64,000 nucleotides of DNA, from the NCBI RefSeq assembly GCF_037031225.1, contig NZ_JAYEZN010000001.1, positions 1,736,001 through 1,800,000 on the forward strand. The letters are read 5' to 3'. The position numbers and the translations under genes are program-made. The notes under the pieces are model-generated. The model ran no database searches and had not been told where the DNA came from. It saw only the letters and a list, made by a program, of their open reading frames with translations. The stretch's first letter is position 1. Each line of letters begins with the position of its first letter. This document shows positions 1-7,728 of this stretch, piece by piece. This stretch comes from Halorientalis sp. LT38 (GTDB lineage Archaea > Halobacteriota > Halobacteria > Halobacteriales > Haloarculaceae).

Positions 1-1
1 A

Positions 2-295
2 CTGTTGAAGCAGCTCATCAAGGTGTTCGTGATTCGGCGGACGACGTACACCATCACAGCGTCGGGGCTCCGCCGTGAGTACGAACTGTTCTACCGACAA
101 CGGGTGCGGGAGATTCCGGTTCACCAGTTGCGTGGACACGAATACGTCCAGAGCCGAGTCCAGACGCTTCTGGGATACGGGACGATACGGATGTTGACCG
201 GCGGCACCAATCGGAGCCTCGGTTTCGTCGAGTTCGAACACATCGATGACCCGGCAGGGGTCCGCGAAGCGCTCCAGACCGTTGCCGGAGAGTGA
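2..295 (+). CDS. PH-like (bPH2/DUF304-type) domain protein, C-terminal part
   Basis: The 5' end lies outside the window; about 97 C-terminal codons are visible in the frame that ends at 295. The stretch RTTYTITASGLRREYEL followed by a stop-free beta-rich segment and a closing helix (DPAGVREALQTVAGE) resembles the bacterial/archaeal PH-like domain of YdbS/YdbT-type proteins, which are usually membrane-anchored by helices that would lie upstream. No catalytic residues are expected in this family, and the biological role is unknown. The TTG at position 5 should not be taken as a real start, because coding continues to the window edge. The domain assignment rests on pattern recognition only. Confidence 0.6.
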   Translation: MLKQLIKVFVIRRTTYTITASGLRREYELFYRQRVREIPVHQLRGHEYVQSRVQTLLGYGTIRMLTGGTNRSLGFVEFEHIDDPAGVREALQTVAGE

Positions 296-368
296 TCGTG
301 ACGCGGATCCGTCCGCATCGTGGCCCTAAGTGAATCTATGTCCCTGGGAGTCTACGCACGACGAACCA

Positions 369-1142
369 CTAGAGCGAGAGCGTCACGGGTTCGATCCCGC
401 GGGCGGCGAGGTACCGCTCGACGTGGGAGACGCGCTCGCCGATCTCTTCCGGTTTGTGGGAATCGGTGCCGACCGTCAGGTCCACGTCGTGCTCCGCGAG
501 CACGTCCAGAAAGGCCGGCCCGGGGTGGAACTCGCCGTACTCGTCGAGCGCGCGCCCGGCGTTGAGTTCCGGGATCGTCCGCGAATCGGTCAGGGCCTCG
601 GCCACCCGTCGGTAGTGCTCCTCGGTCGCGAACCCGCGCAGTTCGGGGTTGCGCTCGACCAGGTCGACGTGGGCGGCCACGTCGAACAGTTCCGACTCGA
701 TCAGGGCGACGAGGTGGTCGAAGTACTTCTCGACCGCTGCCTCGCGGTCGCGTTCTGACTGCTCGGCGAAGTAGGGCTCGACGTGGACGTTGACGCCGTC
801 GAGGTAGTGGACGCTCCCGATCGAGTACTGGAAGTCGGCGGTCTCGAGGAACTCGCGGATCGCCGCCTCCTCGTCGGGATGGTAGTCCATCTCGACGCCG
901 TCGTAGATGGCCACGTCGTGCTCCTCGCGGAGGCGCTGGATGGCCGCCCGACGGCGTTCGTAGGTCTGGTCGAGGTTGAAGCCGAGCAGGTGTTTCTGCT
1001 CGCTGATCGCCTCCCGGTCGGAGACGTTGCAGTGGTCGGCGATGCCCACGCCCGACAGGCCCGCCTCGGCGGCGGCCCTGACCATCTGGAACAGGAAGCG
1101 GCCGTCCGAGTACGTCGAGTGGACGTGGTAGTCCCGATCCAT
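369..1142 (-). CDS. PHP-domain phosphoesterase (histidinol-phosphatase-like)
   Basis: The protein has 257 residues if it starts at the ATG at 1142; longer in-frame extensions upstream are basic and unlike a haloarchaeal protein. It carries the PHP metal-site motifs in order: DYHVHSTYSDG at the N terminus, GIADHCN, GVEMDYH, SVHYL, AAHVD and VGTDSHKPEEIG near the end. PHP proteins hydrolyse phosphate esters using a cluster of two or three metal ions. HisK-type histidinol phosphatases belong here, but so do other phosphatases, and no histidine biosynthesis genes lie nearby, so the substrate is open. It is transcribed divergently from the DUF21/CBS gene across a 136-bp gap. Confidence 0.85.
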   Translation of the reverse strand: MDRDYHVHSTYSDGRFLFQMVRAAAEAGLSGVGIADHCNVSDREAISEQKHLLGFNLDQTYERRRAAIQRLREEHDVAIYDGVEMDYHPDEEAAIREFLETADFQYSIGSVHYLDGVNVHVEPYFAEQSERDREAAVEKYFDHLVALIESELFDVAAHVDLVERNPELRGFATEEHYRRVAEALTDSRTIPELNAGRALDEYGEFHPGPAFLDVLAEHDVDLTVGTDSHKPEEIGERVSHVERYLAARGIEPVTLSL

Positions 1143-1278
1143 CGAACACTGGGACTCGGGCCCCTGCGTCCATAATCCGTGGCGGCGTTTCGGCGTTCGA
1201 TGTGGGCTCGGCGACCGCTCGGGGCCAGCGGGAATCCGAGCCACCACGCATTTTTGACCCCTCCGCGAAGCGGGAGGT

Positions 1279-2361
1279 ATGAACGCACTCGAGCTCTGGC
1301 TCCGGCTGGCGGCCGGGGTGGGCCTGATCCTGGCGAACGGGTTCTTCGTCGCCATCGAGTTCGCCCTGACGCGCGTCCGCCAGTACCCGAAGGCGGAGTT
1401 CGACCAGCCGGGCCTGCGGCGAGCCTGGGAGATGACCAGCGACCTGGAGATCTACCTGACGAGCTGTCAGGTGGGGATCACCGCCTCCTCCATCGCGGTG
1501 GGGATCGTCGCCGAGCCGGCGCTGGCGGCCGTCTTCGAGCCGTACTTCGCGAACTCGACGCTGGCCTCCGTCGGCGCCGGCGGGATCCTCGCCTTCCTCG
1601 TCATCAACCTGCTCCACCTGACCCACGGCGAGCAGACGCCGACGTACCTCGGCGTCGAGCGCACGAAGTTCGTCGCCCGCTGGGGCGCGACGCCGCTGTA
1701 CTGGTTCGCCCGGCTCATCTCGCCCATCATCACGATCGGGGACTCGGTCGCGAAGTGGACGCTCGAACTGTTCGGCGTCGAGATGACCGGCGCCTGGCTG
1801 GAGACGGAAGAGGAGATCGTCGAGTCCCGCGCGGACCTGCGCAACCGGCTCGATTCCCTGCTCGAACGCGGCGACGTCTCCGAGGAACGCCGCGAGGAGA
1901 TCCGCAACGCCCTCACCGTCGGCGAGGAGCCCATCTCGGCGGTCATGACCCCGACCGAGGAGATCCTCTTCCTCTCCACGACCGTCTCGGTCGCGGAGAA
2001 CCTGAATCGCATCGGCGCCAGCCCCCACACCCGCTTCCCGCTGGTCGGCGACGCACCCGACGACTTCCGCGGCATCGTCTACGTCCCCTCGGTGATCGAC
2101 CGGATCGACGACCTCCAGGCCGGCGAGGCGACCTTCGCGGACGTCGCCGCGCCGCCGATGACGATGGCGCCCGAGACGACCATCAGCGACGCCGTCGACC
2201 AGTTCCAGGCCGAGAGCCAGGAACTGGCGCTGGTCCTCTCGGAGGGCGAGGTCGTGGGCCTGCTCACCGCCACCGACGCCCTCGAGGCCGTCATGGGCGA
2301 CATCGAGGACCCGCTGGACGAGTCGACCGACCTCGCCGCCGAGGGCCGCCGTCGAGACTAA
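1279..2361 (+). CDS. DUF21/CNNM membrane protein with CBS pair
   Basis: The protein has 360 residues. The first ~170 residues form a CNNM/DUF21 transmembrane domain with about four helices (N terminus LAAGVGLILANGFFVAIEF; signature LTSCQVGITASSIAVG). A CBS pair follows from about residue 213 (PISAVMTPTEEI) to 330 (ALVLSEGEVVGLLTATDALE). Relatives are called hemolysin-like or CorB/CorC-like and are implicated in Mg2+ or Co2+ homeostasis; the CBS pair probably senses nucleotides. The C-terminal CorC_HlyC domain of longer homologues is absent, and the protein ends in an acidic tail. A GGGAGGT ribosome-binding sequence lies just before the ATG. The stop abuts the convergent small gene at 2362. 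Confidence 0.85.
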   Translation: MNALELWLRLAAGVGLILANGFFVAIEFALTRVRQYPKAEFDQPGLRRAWEMTSDLEIYLTSCQVGITASSIAVGIVAEPALAAVFEPYFANSTLASVGAGGILAFLVINLLHLTHGEQTPTYLGVERTKFVARWGATPLYWFARLISPIITIGDSVAKWTLELFGVEMTGAWLETEEEIVESRADLRNRLDSLLERGDVSEERREEIRNALTVGEEPISAVMTPTEEILFLSTTVSVAENLNRIGASPHTRFPLVGDAPDDFRGIVYVPSVIDRIDDLQAGEATFADVAAPPMTMAPETTISDAVDQFQAESQELALVLSEGEVVGLLTATDALEAVMGDIEDPLDESTDLAAEGRRRD

Positions 2362-2610
2362 CTACTCGAGCCGCCGCCCGTCACGGGGACAGTACTCGTG
2401 GTCCTCGGCCGCCGTCCGGAACCCGCAGGTCGGACACTCCCGAACTGCGGGCGCCGACTCCTCGTCGCTCCCGCGGTTGCGAAACAGGAAGGGGACGAAG
2501 GGGAGAAAGAGGAAGACCGCGAGCGTGTCGAAGTACCACCAGAGCGCGACGGTGACCGCGAGGCTCCCGAGCAGTCCGACCGCCGCGGTCGCCGTCCGCG
2601 AACCGAGCAT
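2362..2610 (-). CDS. Small membrane protein with C-terminal zinc ribbon
   Basis: The protein has 82 residues. Two hydrophobic stretches span about residues 8-40 (VGLLGSLAVTVALWWYF, then LAVFLFLPFVPFLF). A cytosolic tail carries two metal-binding pairs, CPTCGF and EYCPRDGRR, consistent with one zinc ribbon, although the second pair is only CPRD so the fourth ligand is unclear. The family is typical of Halobacteria and has no assigned function. It is convergent with the DUF21/CBS gene with no gap. Confidence 0.7.
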   Translation of the reverse strand: MLGSRTATAAVGLLGSLAVTVALWWYFDTLAVFLFLPFVPFLFRNRGSDEESAPAVRECPTCGFRTAAEDHEYCPRDGRRLE

Positions 2611-2652
2611 ACCGGCGAGAGCGCTCCGGCGCTGAAAAGCGATGCGGGTCGA

Positions 2653-2973
2653 TCAGCCCTCGTGGTCGAACCGGGCGACGAGGCCCACTGCGACCGCCAG
2701 TCCCGCCGCGACGCCCGCCCCGGCGGCTGGCCCGGTCCCGACCGGAATCGCGGGATCGTCCCCGGCGTCGGCCTGGCCGGTCGCCGCGCCCGGATCGTCG
2801 GCCGCCTGCGCTGGCGTCACCGGCGACGGCGTCTCCGGCGAGACCGTCGTCGCGTCGGCCCCGAGTGCCGTCCCGGTGCAGAGCGCCCCCAGGACGACGA
2901 GCGCGAGTGTCAGTCGCGCCGCTCGATCGATCACACAGTGCCCGTCCGTGCCGCCGTCGCGTATCGTTCCCAT
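2653..2973 (-). CDS. Small exported/membrane protein of unknown function
   Basis: The 106-residue reading starts at the ATG at 2973; the 60 extra in-frame codons upstream are basic and probably not translated. An N-terminal hydrophobic segment (about residues 20-40, LTLALVVLGALCTGTALGA) looks like a signal peptide. A Pro/Thr/Asp-rich linker follows, and a second hydrophobic helix (GAGVAAGLAVAVGLVARF) lies near the C terminus, as in surface-anchored haloarchaeal proteins. I recognise no family. It lies upstream of, and on the same strand as, the zinc-ribbon gene at 2362-2610, with a 42-bp gap, so the two may be cotranscribed. Confidence 0.5.
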   Translation of the reverse strand: MGTIRDGGTDGHCVIDRAARLTLALVVLGALCTGTALGADATTVSPETPSPVTPAQAADDPGAATGQADAGDDPAIPVGTGPAAGAGVAAGLAVAVGLVARFDHEG

Positions 2974-3189
2974 TCGTCGACCCCCCGGAAGCGACCGGCC
3001 GTCGGCCCCCCGCGGCCGGTCGGTGCGTTCCGTCGTAGTTTCCCTTTCGTTCCCGTTCCCATAGGGATTGGTCCTCACATCCGAGGCGGCGATAGACTCG
3101 GTCCGGCCGCAAGTCGTCGGCGCGTCCGCCGCCCGTCTGCCACTCCGATACATCTAAGGCGGGTGGTACGACAGGGGGAACCAGGGGAC

Positions 3190-4293
3190 ATGGACTGGGT
3201 GGACGTCGACGAGTGGGTCATCGACCCCTTCTTCGAGTGGATCGTCCCCGTCGTGAGTCTCGTCCTGCTGGGGCTGCTCATCGGCGTGGTACGGATGCAG
3301 GTGTCGGAGCCGTTCTTCCAGGCGCTCGACCTGGTCCTGCCGGCGCTTTTCGTGACGCTGATCGTCTGGCAGGGGCTGAAACTCCACGGGAGCGGGCTGA
3401 CCACCGACGACCGCCGGACCGTCGCGATCTGGTACGCCATGGGGATCTACACGATGGTCGGCCTGGGCGGCTGGACGATCCTCTTGAACCTGCTGGGCCA
3501 GACCGTCCCGACGGGCGTCGAGGCGCTGACGGAAGTGGTCGCCGGCGGCTTCTTCGGCCTGCTGGTCGGGGTGGCACAGGTCCGGGCGAAGCAAAACGCC
3601 GAGGCGGCGACCCAGGCCCGCCTCGAACAGGAGTTCCTCGAGCGCCAGCAGGAGACCAACGAGGTCCTGAACCGGATCCTGCGCCACCACCTGCTGAACG
3701 GGCTGACGGTCATCCGCGGGCAGGCGCAACTGCTCGACGACCGGGTCGACGACGAGGGCGGCGAGTACGCCGCGACGGTGATCGACCGGGCCGACGAGAT
3801 GACCGCCACGATCGAGGAGATCAGCGACATCACGCGGACGCTCACGGGCGAACCGGACCTGCGGCCGGTCGACCTCGGGGCCGTTCTCGGCGAGGAACTC
3901 GCGGCGCTCCGGGAGCGCTACCCGGACGTGACCGTCGGGGTCGACGGCGACCTCCCCGCGGACTGCACGGTCCGGGCCGACGACCTGCTGGGACGGGCCC
4001 TCGCGAACGTCCTCTCGAACGCCGTCGAGCACAACGACAGCGTCGCCCCGCAGGTGACGGTCACGGTCGAGTGCGAGGCGGAGGCGGTCGTGGTGTCGGT
4101 CGCCGACGACGGCCCCGGCATCCCCGAGGAGGTCCGAGCGGACGTCTTCGAGCCGAGCGAACGGGGCCTCGAGAGCGACGGCGAGGGGCTGGGCCTCTTC
4201 CTGACGGCGTCGCTGGTCGAACAGTACGGCGGCCGGATCTGGCTCGGTGACGGGACCGACGGGACGGTCGTCAACCTCGAACTCCCGCGGTAG
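3190..4293 (+). CDS. Membrane-bound sensor histidine kinase
   Basis: The protein has 367 residues from the ATG at 3190. About four hydrophobic helices occupy residues 12-130, followed by a coiled linker rich in Glu and Gln. The H-box is the haloarchaeal type (ILRHHLLNGLTVIRG, around residue 165). The ATPase domain shows the N-box NVLSNAVEHND, the G1 box VADDGPGIPEEV and the G2 box GEGLGLFL. No receiver, PAS or HAMP domain is present, so the signal is probably read by the membrane helices. No response regulator lies nearby, making it an orphan kinase. Longer frames that begin upstream are antisense-like and were not used. Confidence 0.85.
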   Translation: MDWVDVDEWVIDPFFEWIVPVVSLVLLGLLIGVVRMQVSEPFFQALDLVLPALFVTLIVWQGLKLHGSGLTTDDRRTVAIWYAMGIYTMVGLGGWTILLNLLGQTVPTGVEALTEVVAGGFFGLLVGVAQVRAKQNAEAATQARLEQEFLERQQETNEVLNRILRHHLLNGLTVIRGQAQLLDDRVDDEGGEYAATVIDRADEMTATIEEISDITRTLTGEPDLRPVDLGAVLGEELAALRERYPDVTVGVDGDLPADCTVRADDLLGRALANVLSNAVEHNDSVAPQVTVTVECEAEAVVVSVADDGPGIPEEVRADVFEPSERGLESDGEGLGLFLTASLVEQYGGRIWLGDGTDGTVVNLELPR

Positions 4294-4713
4294 TCACTCG
4301 AGGAAGTCGGGGAACTCGGTCTGTTTGGGGTCGCGGTCGGGCAACTCGGTCACCTCCGGCAGGTCGGCCACCACCGACGGGAGGTCCGTCGCCCGGCCGG
4401 CCGGTTCGTCGTCGCCGCCGGTGGCCGCCTCGTCGAGTTCCGCGCTGACGACCGCCTCCCAGACGTCTGCCCGGTCGGTCGCGTTGTCGACGGCGCGTTT
4501 GCGCTCCGTCCCCTTGCGTTTGCCCTCCTCGTAGGCGAGTTCGACGATGCTCGTGTCGTAGTTGGTCCCCATCGCCGCCCGGATCTCCTCGTACTCGTCT
4601 TCGTTTTCCTCGCCGAGCGAGGCGGCGACGCCGAGGGCGAAGGCGCGCTCGGTGGCCTCGTCGCGGTCGAGGCCGTCCCAGTCCCTGGCGAACCGTTTCT
4701 CGTAGAGGCTCAT
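4294..4713 (-). CDS. Conserved acidic haloarchaeal protein, partner of RAD55-like ATPase
   Basis: The protein has 139 residues, is soluble and is rich in Glu and Asp. The first ~85 residues are predicted helical (AYEEGKRKGTERKRAVDNAT); the tail is Pro/Asp-rich and ends PKQTEFPDFLE. I do not recognise a named domain. The start overlaps the stop of the upstream RAD55-like ATPase by 4 bp (ATGA on the minus strand), so the two are translationally coupled and probably act together. It is convergent with the histidine kinase with no gap. Confidence 0.65.
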   Translation of the reverse strand: MSLYEKRFARDWDGLDRDEATERAFALGVAASLGEENEDEYEEIRAAMGTNYDTSIVELAYEEGKRKGTERKRAVDNATDRADVWEAVVSAELDEAATGGDDEPAGRATDLPSVVADLPEVTELPDRDPKQTEFPDFLE

Positions 4714-5396
4714 CGTTTGACCTTCTCGTCCGGATGGACCCGCAACCCCTGATCGGAGAAGCTGATCTTGTGGATGTCACAGTCGATGGCGGTCCCGCGC
4801 ATCTTGATCGTCTGGACGCCCCGCGTCATCCCGCCGGCCTCCATGTAGTTGTGGAAGAACACGACCCCGTGGGCGAGGTAGTGCTCGTCGGAGTAGGAGG
4901 TGGGATCGGTCATCTCGGAGATCAGCAGAATGGTGGTGTCGGTCTGTTTCAGCGACGAGAGAAAGCCCGTGATCTCCTCGGACATGTCGGCGAAGAAGTG
5001 CTGGAGCAACATCGTCGAGTCGATGACCGCCCGGTCGATGTCGTTCGACTCGATGAACGCCGTGAGCCGGTTGGTCAGCCCTCCGTCGGTCCCGAACTGG
5101 GTGATGGTGCGCTTGCCCGCCTCCGTGACGAGGTTGAGAAACTGCACGCGATCGCTCCGCATCACCTTCTCGAAGCCGAAGTCGAAGTTGCTCATGTCGT
5201 GGACGAGTTCCTCTTTGGACTCGTGCATCGTCACGTAGAGGCAGTTCTCGCCGTTTCGGGCGCCCTCCGTGATGAACTGCGAGGAGAAGGTCGTCTTTCC
5301 GCTGCCCGGCGGCCCGCTGACGACGTAGAGCCGGTTCGACGGGAGCCCACCCGCGACGATATCGTCGAAACCCGGGACGCCGCTCGAAACTCGCAT
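4710..5396 (-). CDS. RAD55/KaiC-like RecA-superfamily ATPase
   Basis: This is a single RecA-fold domain of 228 residues starting at the ATG at 5396 (MRVSSGVPGFDDIVAGGLP); a further in-frame ATG at 5435 would add 13 residues of low-complexity sequence. The Walker A motif is GPPGSGKTTF and the Walker B-like strand is DRAVIDSTMLL. KaiC- and RAD55-type single-domain ATPases are numerous in Halobacteria and are linked to signal transduction or gas-vesicle-type regulation (GvpD), but this one has no proven role. A KaiB homologue is not nearby. It overlaps the next gene downstream by 4 bp. Confidence 0.8.
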   Translation of the reverse strand: MRVSSGVPGFDDIVAGGLPSNRLYVVSGPPGSGKTTFSSQFITEGARNGENCLYVTMHESKEELVHDMSNFDFGFEKVMRSDRVQFLNLVTEAGKRTITQFGTDGGLTNRLTAFIESNDIDRAVIDSTMLLQHFFADMSEEITGFLSSLKQTDTTILLISEMTDPTSYSDEHYLAHGVVFFHNYMEAGGMTRGVQTIKMRGTAIDCDIHKISFSDQGLRVHPDEKVKR

Positions 5397-5486
5397 AGCA
5401 GAACCAGACCGACCTCCGGATATAGATGTTCCCACTGCGTTCTCAAACCTGAGAACCGAAGGCGAGATTCGCCGGCCGGCTCAGTC

Positions 5487-6206
5487 TCACAGGCGCCCGG
5501 CTGCCGCGGGGTCGGCGGCCAGCACTCGCTCGGTCGCGTCGGCGTCGAACCGGAGCGGCCGCCGCCACCACGGGCCCTTGCCCGAGTCGTCCGAGAGGCT
5601 CGTGACGACCCCGTTGGCCTCGCTGCCGGCGGACGGCGAACTCAGGGGGACGGCGGTGTCGTAGAGCCGGGACCCGTCGGGGTCGCCGTGGACGAGCACC
5701 CGCGCGTCGAACGGGTCGCGCCGGACGTGGGCGTTCTCGGCGAAGATCGTCCGCGCCTCGGCGTCGGCCGGGAATTCGGCGTAGGCGTCGCCCGGCAGCG
5801 GGTCGCGCGCCAGGCGGAACTGGCCGATCAGGAACGCGCCCCACTCCGGCGGCGCCCAGTCGGGGCCGTCGGTCGGGGTCGAGAGCGTGGCGTAGAAGAA
5901 CAGGTAATCGCCGGCGGACAGCTCGGAGATGGGGGCGGCCTTCACGCCGTGGTCGTCGCCGTAGGTGTAGCGCTCGCAGTGGGGATACTCCCCGAACTGG
6001 GGGTCGAGGTGGACCGGTTCGTCGCGGTAGTCGGCCGGAATTTCGGTGTCGAGATCCAGGTCGGCGTAGGTCGGGACGGCGGCGTCCTCGCGGGTGGGTT
6101 TCGGCTCCGGGATGGGGACGTACTCGAAGGAGCCGTCGGCGTAGAGCGGGCCGCGAACGCCCGGCTCGTTGGTGTTGGCGGCGACGTTGATCGCGACGCT
6201 CTGCAT
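5487..6206 (-). CDS. Nmad3-like conserved protein (putative nucleotide-modification-associated domain)
   Basis: The protein has 239 residues. The N terminus, AINVAANTNEPGVRGPLYADG followed by SFEYVPIPEP, matches my recollection of the Nmad3 pattern, in which a short strand is followed by PLF-x-DGSFEF-PIPE. Conserved aromatic and charged positions continue through the middle (GDYLFFYATLSTP, WGAFLIGQFRLA). Nmad domains were proposed from comparative genomics of phage DNA-base modification systems; their chemistry is not established. No methyltransferase or thymidylate-synthase-like gene sits beside it here. It could instead be a general conserved haloarchaeal protein. Confidence 0.5.
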   Translation of the reverse strand: MQSVAINVAANTNEPGVRGPLYADGSFEYVPIPEPKPTREDAAVPTYADLDLDTEIPADYRDEPVHLDPQFGEYPHCERYTYGDDHGVKAAPISELSAGDYLFFYATLSTPTDGPDWAPPEWGAFLIGQFRLARDPLPGDAYAEFPADAEARTIFAENAHVRRDPFDARVLVHGDPDGSRLYDTAVPLSSPSAGSEANGVVTSLSDDSGKGPWWRRPLRFDADATERVLAADPAAAGRL

Positions 6207-6242
6207 ACCGAGCGGTCGGTCGTGGGCGGGAAAACGTCGTCG

Positions 6243-6515
6243 CTACCGCAGCGGGGAGACGCAGTGTTTGCAGTAGCGGTACGTCGCCTCGTGTTCGTTG
6301 AACGTGCCACAGTGTTGGCAGACCGTGCCGTCCTCGTCGCCCGCCCGTCGACTCGACGCGTCTCGCTCCAGTCCGTCGGCCGCGGCCGCGTACTGCTCGC
6401 GCGACCCCGAGGCCCCCTCCGCCGACGGCTCGCTGTCCCGGAAGTACCGGTAGACCAGCAGCTGGAGCAGACTGAACCCGACGATGTACGCCACGATCCA
6501 GGTCCAGACCTCCAT
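6243..6515 (-). CDS. Single-pass membrane protein with zinc ribbon
   Basis: The protein has 90 residues. One N-terminal helix (VWTWIVAYIVGFSLLQLLVY) is followed by a variable Ser/Ala/Glu linker and a C-terminal four-cysteine zinc ribbon (CQHCGTFN and YCKHCVSPLR). This architecture is common among small haloarchaeal proteins of unknown function. The intact CxxC pairs imply a bound zinc ion and perhaps protein interaction at the cytoplasmic face. It may be cotranscribed with the Nmad3-like gene 36 bp downstream. Confidence 0.75.
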   Translation of the reverse strand: MEVWTWIVAYIVGFSLLQLLVYRYFRDSEPSAEGASGSREQYAAAADGLERDASSRRAGDEDGTVCQHCGTFNEHEATYRYCKHCVSPLR

Positions 6516-6636
6516 GCCATGTTATATGGTGCCACGGTACTTGGCTCTTCTGTCGGGGTCACGACCCGACGCGTCGCGCTCACTCCCTGTCCGGCTGAGC
6601 TACGCGAAGCCGGGCTCGACTGACGAACGAAATGAG

Positions 6637-7545
6637 TCAGTCGGCGTCCGGGGGGTTGAGGTCGCGCTGGAACTCGTCGAACACGTCCACGTCCGGTACC
6701 TCGTACTCGACGACGCGGTCCTCGCGGCGGTCGACGTTCGCGTCGTCGAGGGGGTCGGCGACGCTCTTCCAGCCGTCCTTGATCGCGATCGATTTGGCCG
6801 GCTGGCCGGCGGCGATGTGGTGGGCGGGCACGTCCGCCCCGGCGATGGACTTGGCCGCGAGCACGGCGTTCTCGCCGATGCGCACGCCGGCCCGGACCAT
6901 CGAGTCGTAGGTGACGCGAGCGTCGTCTTCGACGATCGTGTGGTAGTTGGTGATCTCGGTCTGGTCGACGACGTCGTGGTCGTGGCTGTAGACGTGCGCG
7001 TCGTCGGAGATGGAGACGCGGTCGCCGATCGTCAGTTTCCCGCGGTCGTCGAGGTGGACGTCGTCGTGGACGACGACGTTGTCCCCGAGTTCGATGTTGT
7101 GGCCGTAGGTGAAGGTGATCCCCTTGAACAGCCGGAGGTCGTCGCCGGCGTCGGCGAAGAGGTGGTCGGCGAGCATGGCCCGGAACCGCAGGGCGAAGGC
7201 GATGTTGTCGGCCATCGGGGTCGCGTCGAACTGCCGCCAGAGCCACTGGAGGTGTTTCGAGTGCTTGAACTCGTCTTCCATGCCCGCGACCTCGGCGTAG
7301 TACTCGCTCTCGAGGGTCGCGTTACAGGGGTCGTACCCCTGCAGGCGGACGCGTTCGGCGGGGGAGACGTCCTCGCCGTCCTGCCAGCGCTCGTAGGCCG
7401 CGCGGTCGCCGTGGAGGTCGACCAGAACGTCCTCGACCACGTCACAGGTGTCCTCCTCGCCCCGGAGGCGCTCGTCGACCTCGTCGATGAACGACCGGAG
7501 CCCCTCCTCGGTCAGCGGCGGCAGAGAGACGTGACGCTTGGTCAT
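6637..7545 (-). CDS. Left-handed beta-helix (hexapeptide-repeat) acyltransferase
   Basis: The protein has 302 residues from the ATG at 7545. Residues ~1-130 are a helical, charged N-terminal domain. From about residue 140 the hexapeptide repeats form the beta helix (FTYGHNIELGDNVVVHDDVHL, LTIGDRVSISDDAHVYSHDHD), with a central His-rich loop suited to acetyl-transfer catalysis as in maltose/galactoside O-acetyltransferases. The end, HIAAGQPAKSIAIKDGW, is the usual closing coil. An acyl-CoA-dependent O- or N-acetylation is likely; the acceptor is unknown. It is divergent from the CPBP protease gene. Confidence 0.8.
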   Translation of the reverse strand: MTKRHVSLPPLTEEGLRSFIDEVDERLRGEEDTCDVVEDVLVDLHGDRAAYERWQDGEDVSPAERVRLQGYDPCNATLESEYYAEVAGMEDEFKHSKHLQWLWRQFDATPMADNIAFALRFRAMLADHLFADAGDDLRLFKGITFTYGHNIELGDNVVVHDDVHLDDRGKLTIGDRVSISDDAHVYSHDHDVVDQTEITNYHTIVEDDARVTYDSMVRAGVRIGENAVLAAKSIAGADVPAHHIAAGQPAKSIAIKDGWKSVADPLDDANVDRREDRVVEYEVPDVDVFDEFQRDLNPPDAD

Positions 7546-7728
7546 ACCACTGCATCGCAACCCGCGTTCAAATGGGTTTTCGTTACTCTCGACACCGTTA
7601 CCGCCAGGTAACCCCCGCACACGTTCGGCGCGGTCGACCCGCGCGTACCCGGTCCGCCGCGCCACTCCGGTCGCTCCCCCGGTCGCTGACCCCCGCGTTT
7701 CATTCCGACGGGGCCCCTCGCCACCGAC

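Noticed and set aside
384-404. tRNA T-arm-like sequence (GGGTTCGATCCCG)
   Set aside because: No acceptor, D or anticodon stem in register; it lies in the coding 3' end of the PHP gene.
352-2028. Very long minus-strand open frame
   Set aside because: It spans both the PHP gene and the DUF21/CBS gene in wrong frames and is Arg/Gly/Pro-rich; high GC content makes such antisense frames stay open.
4734-6623. 629-codon plus-strand frame
   Set aside because: Antisense to four well-supported minus-strand genes; no domain and atypical composition.
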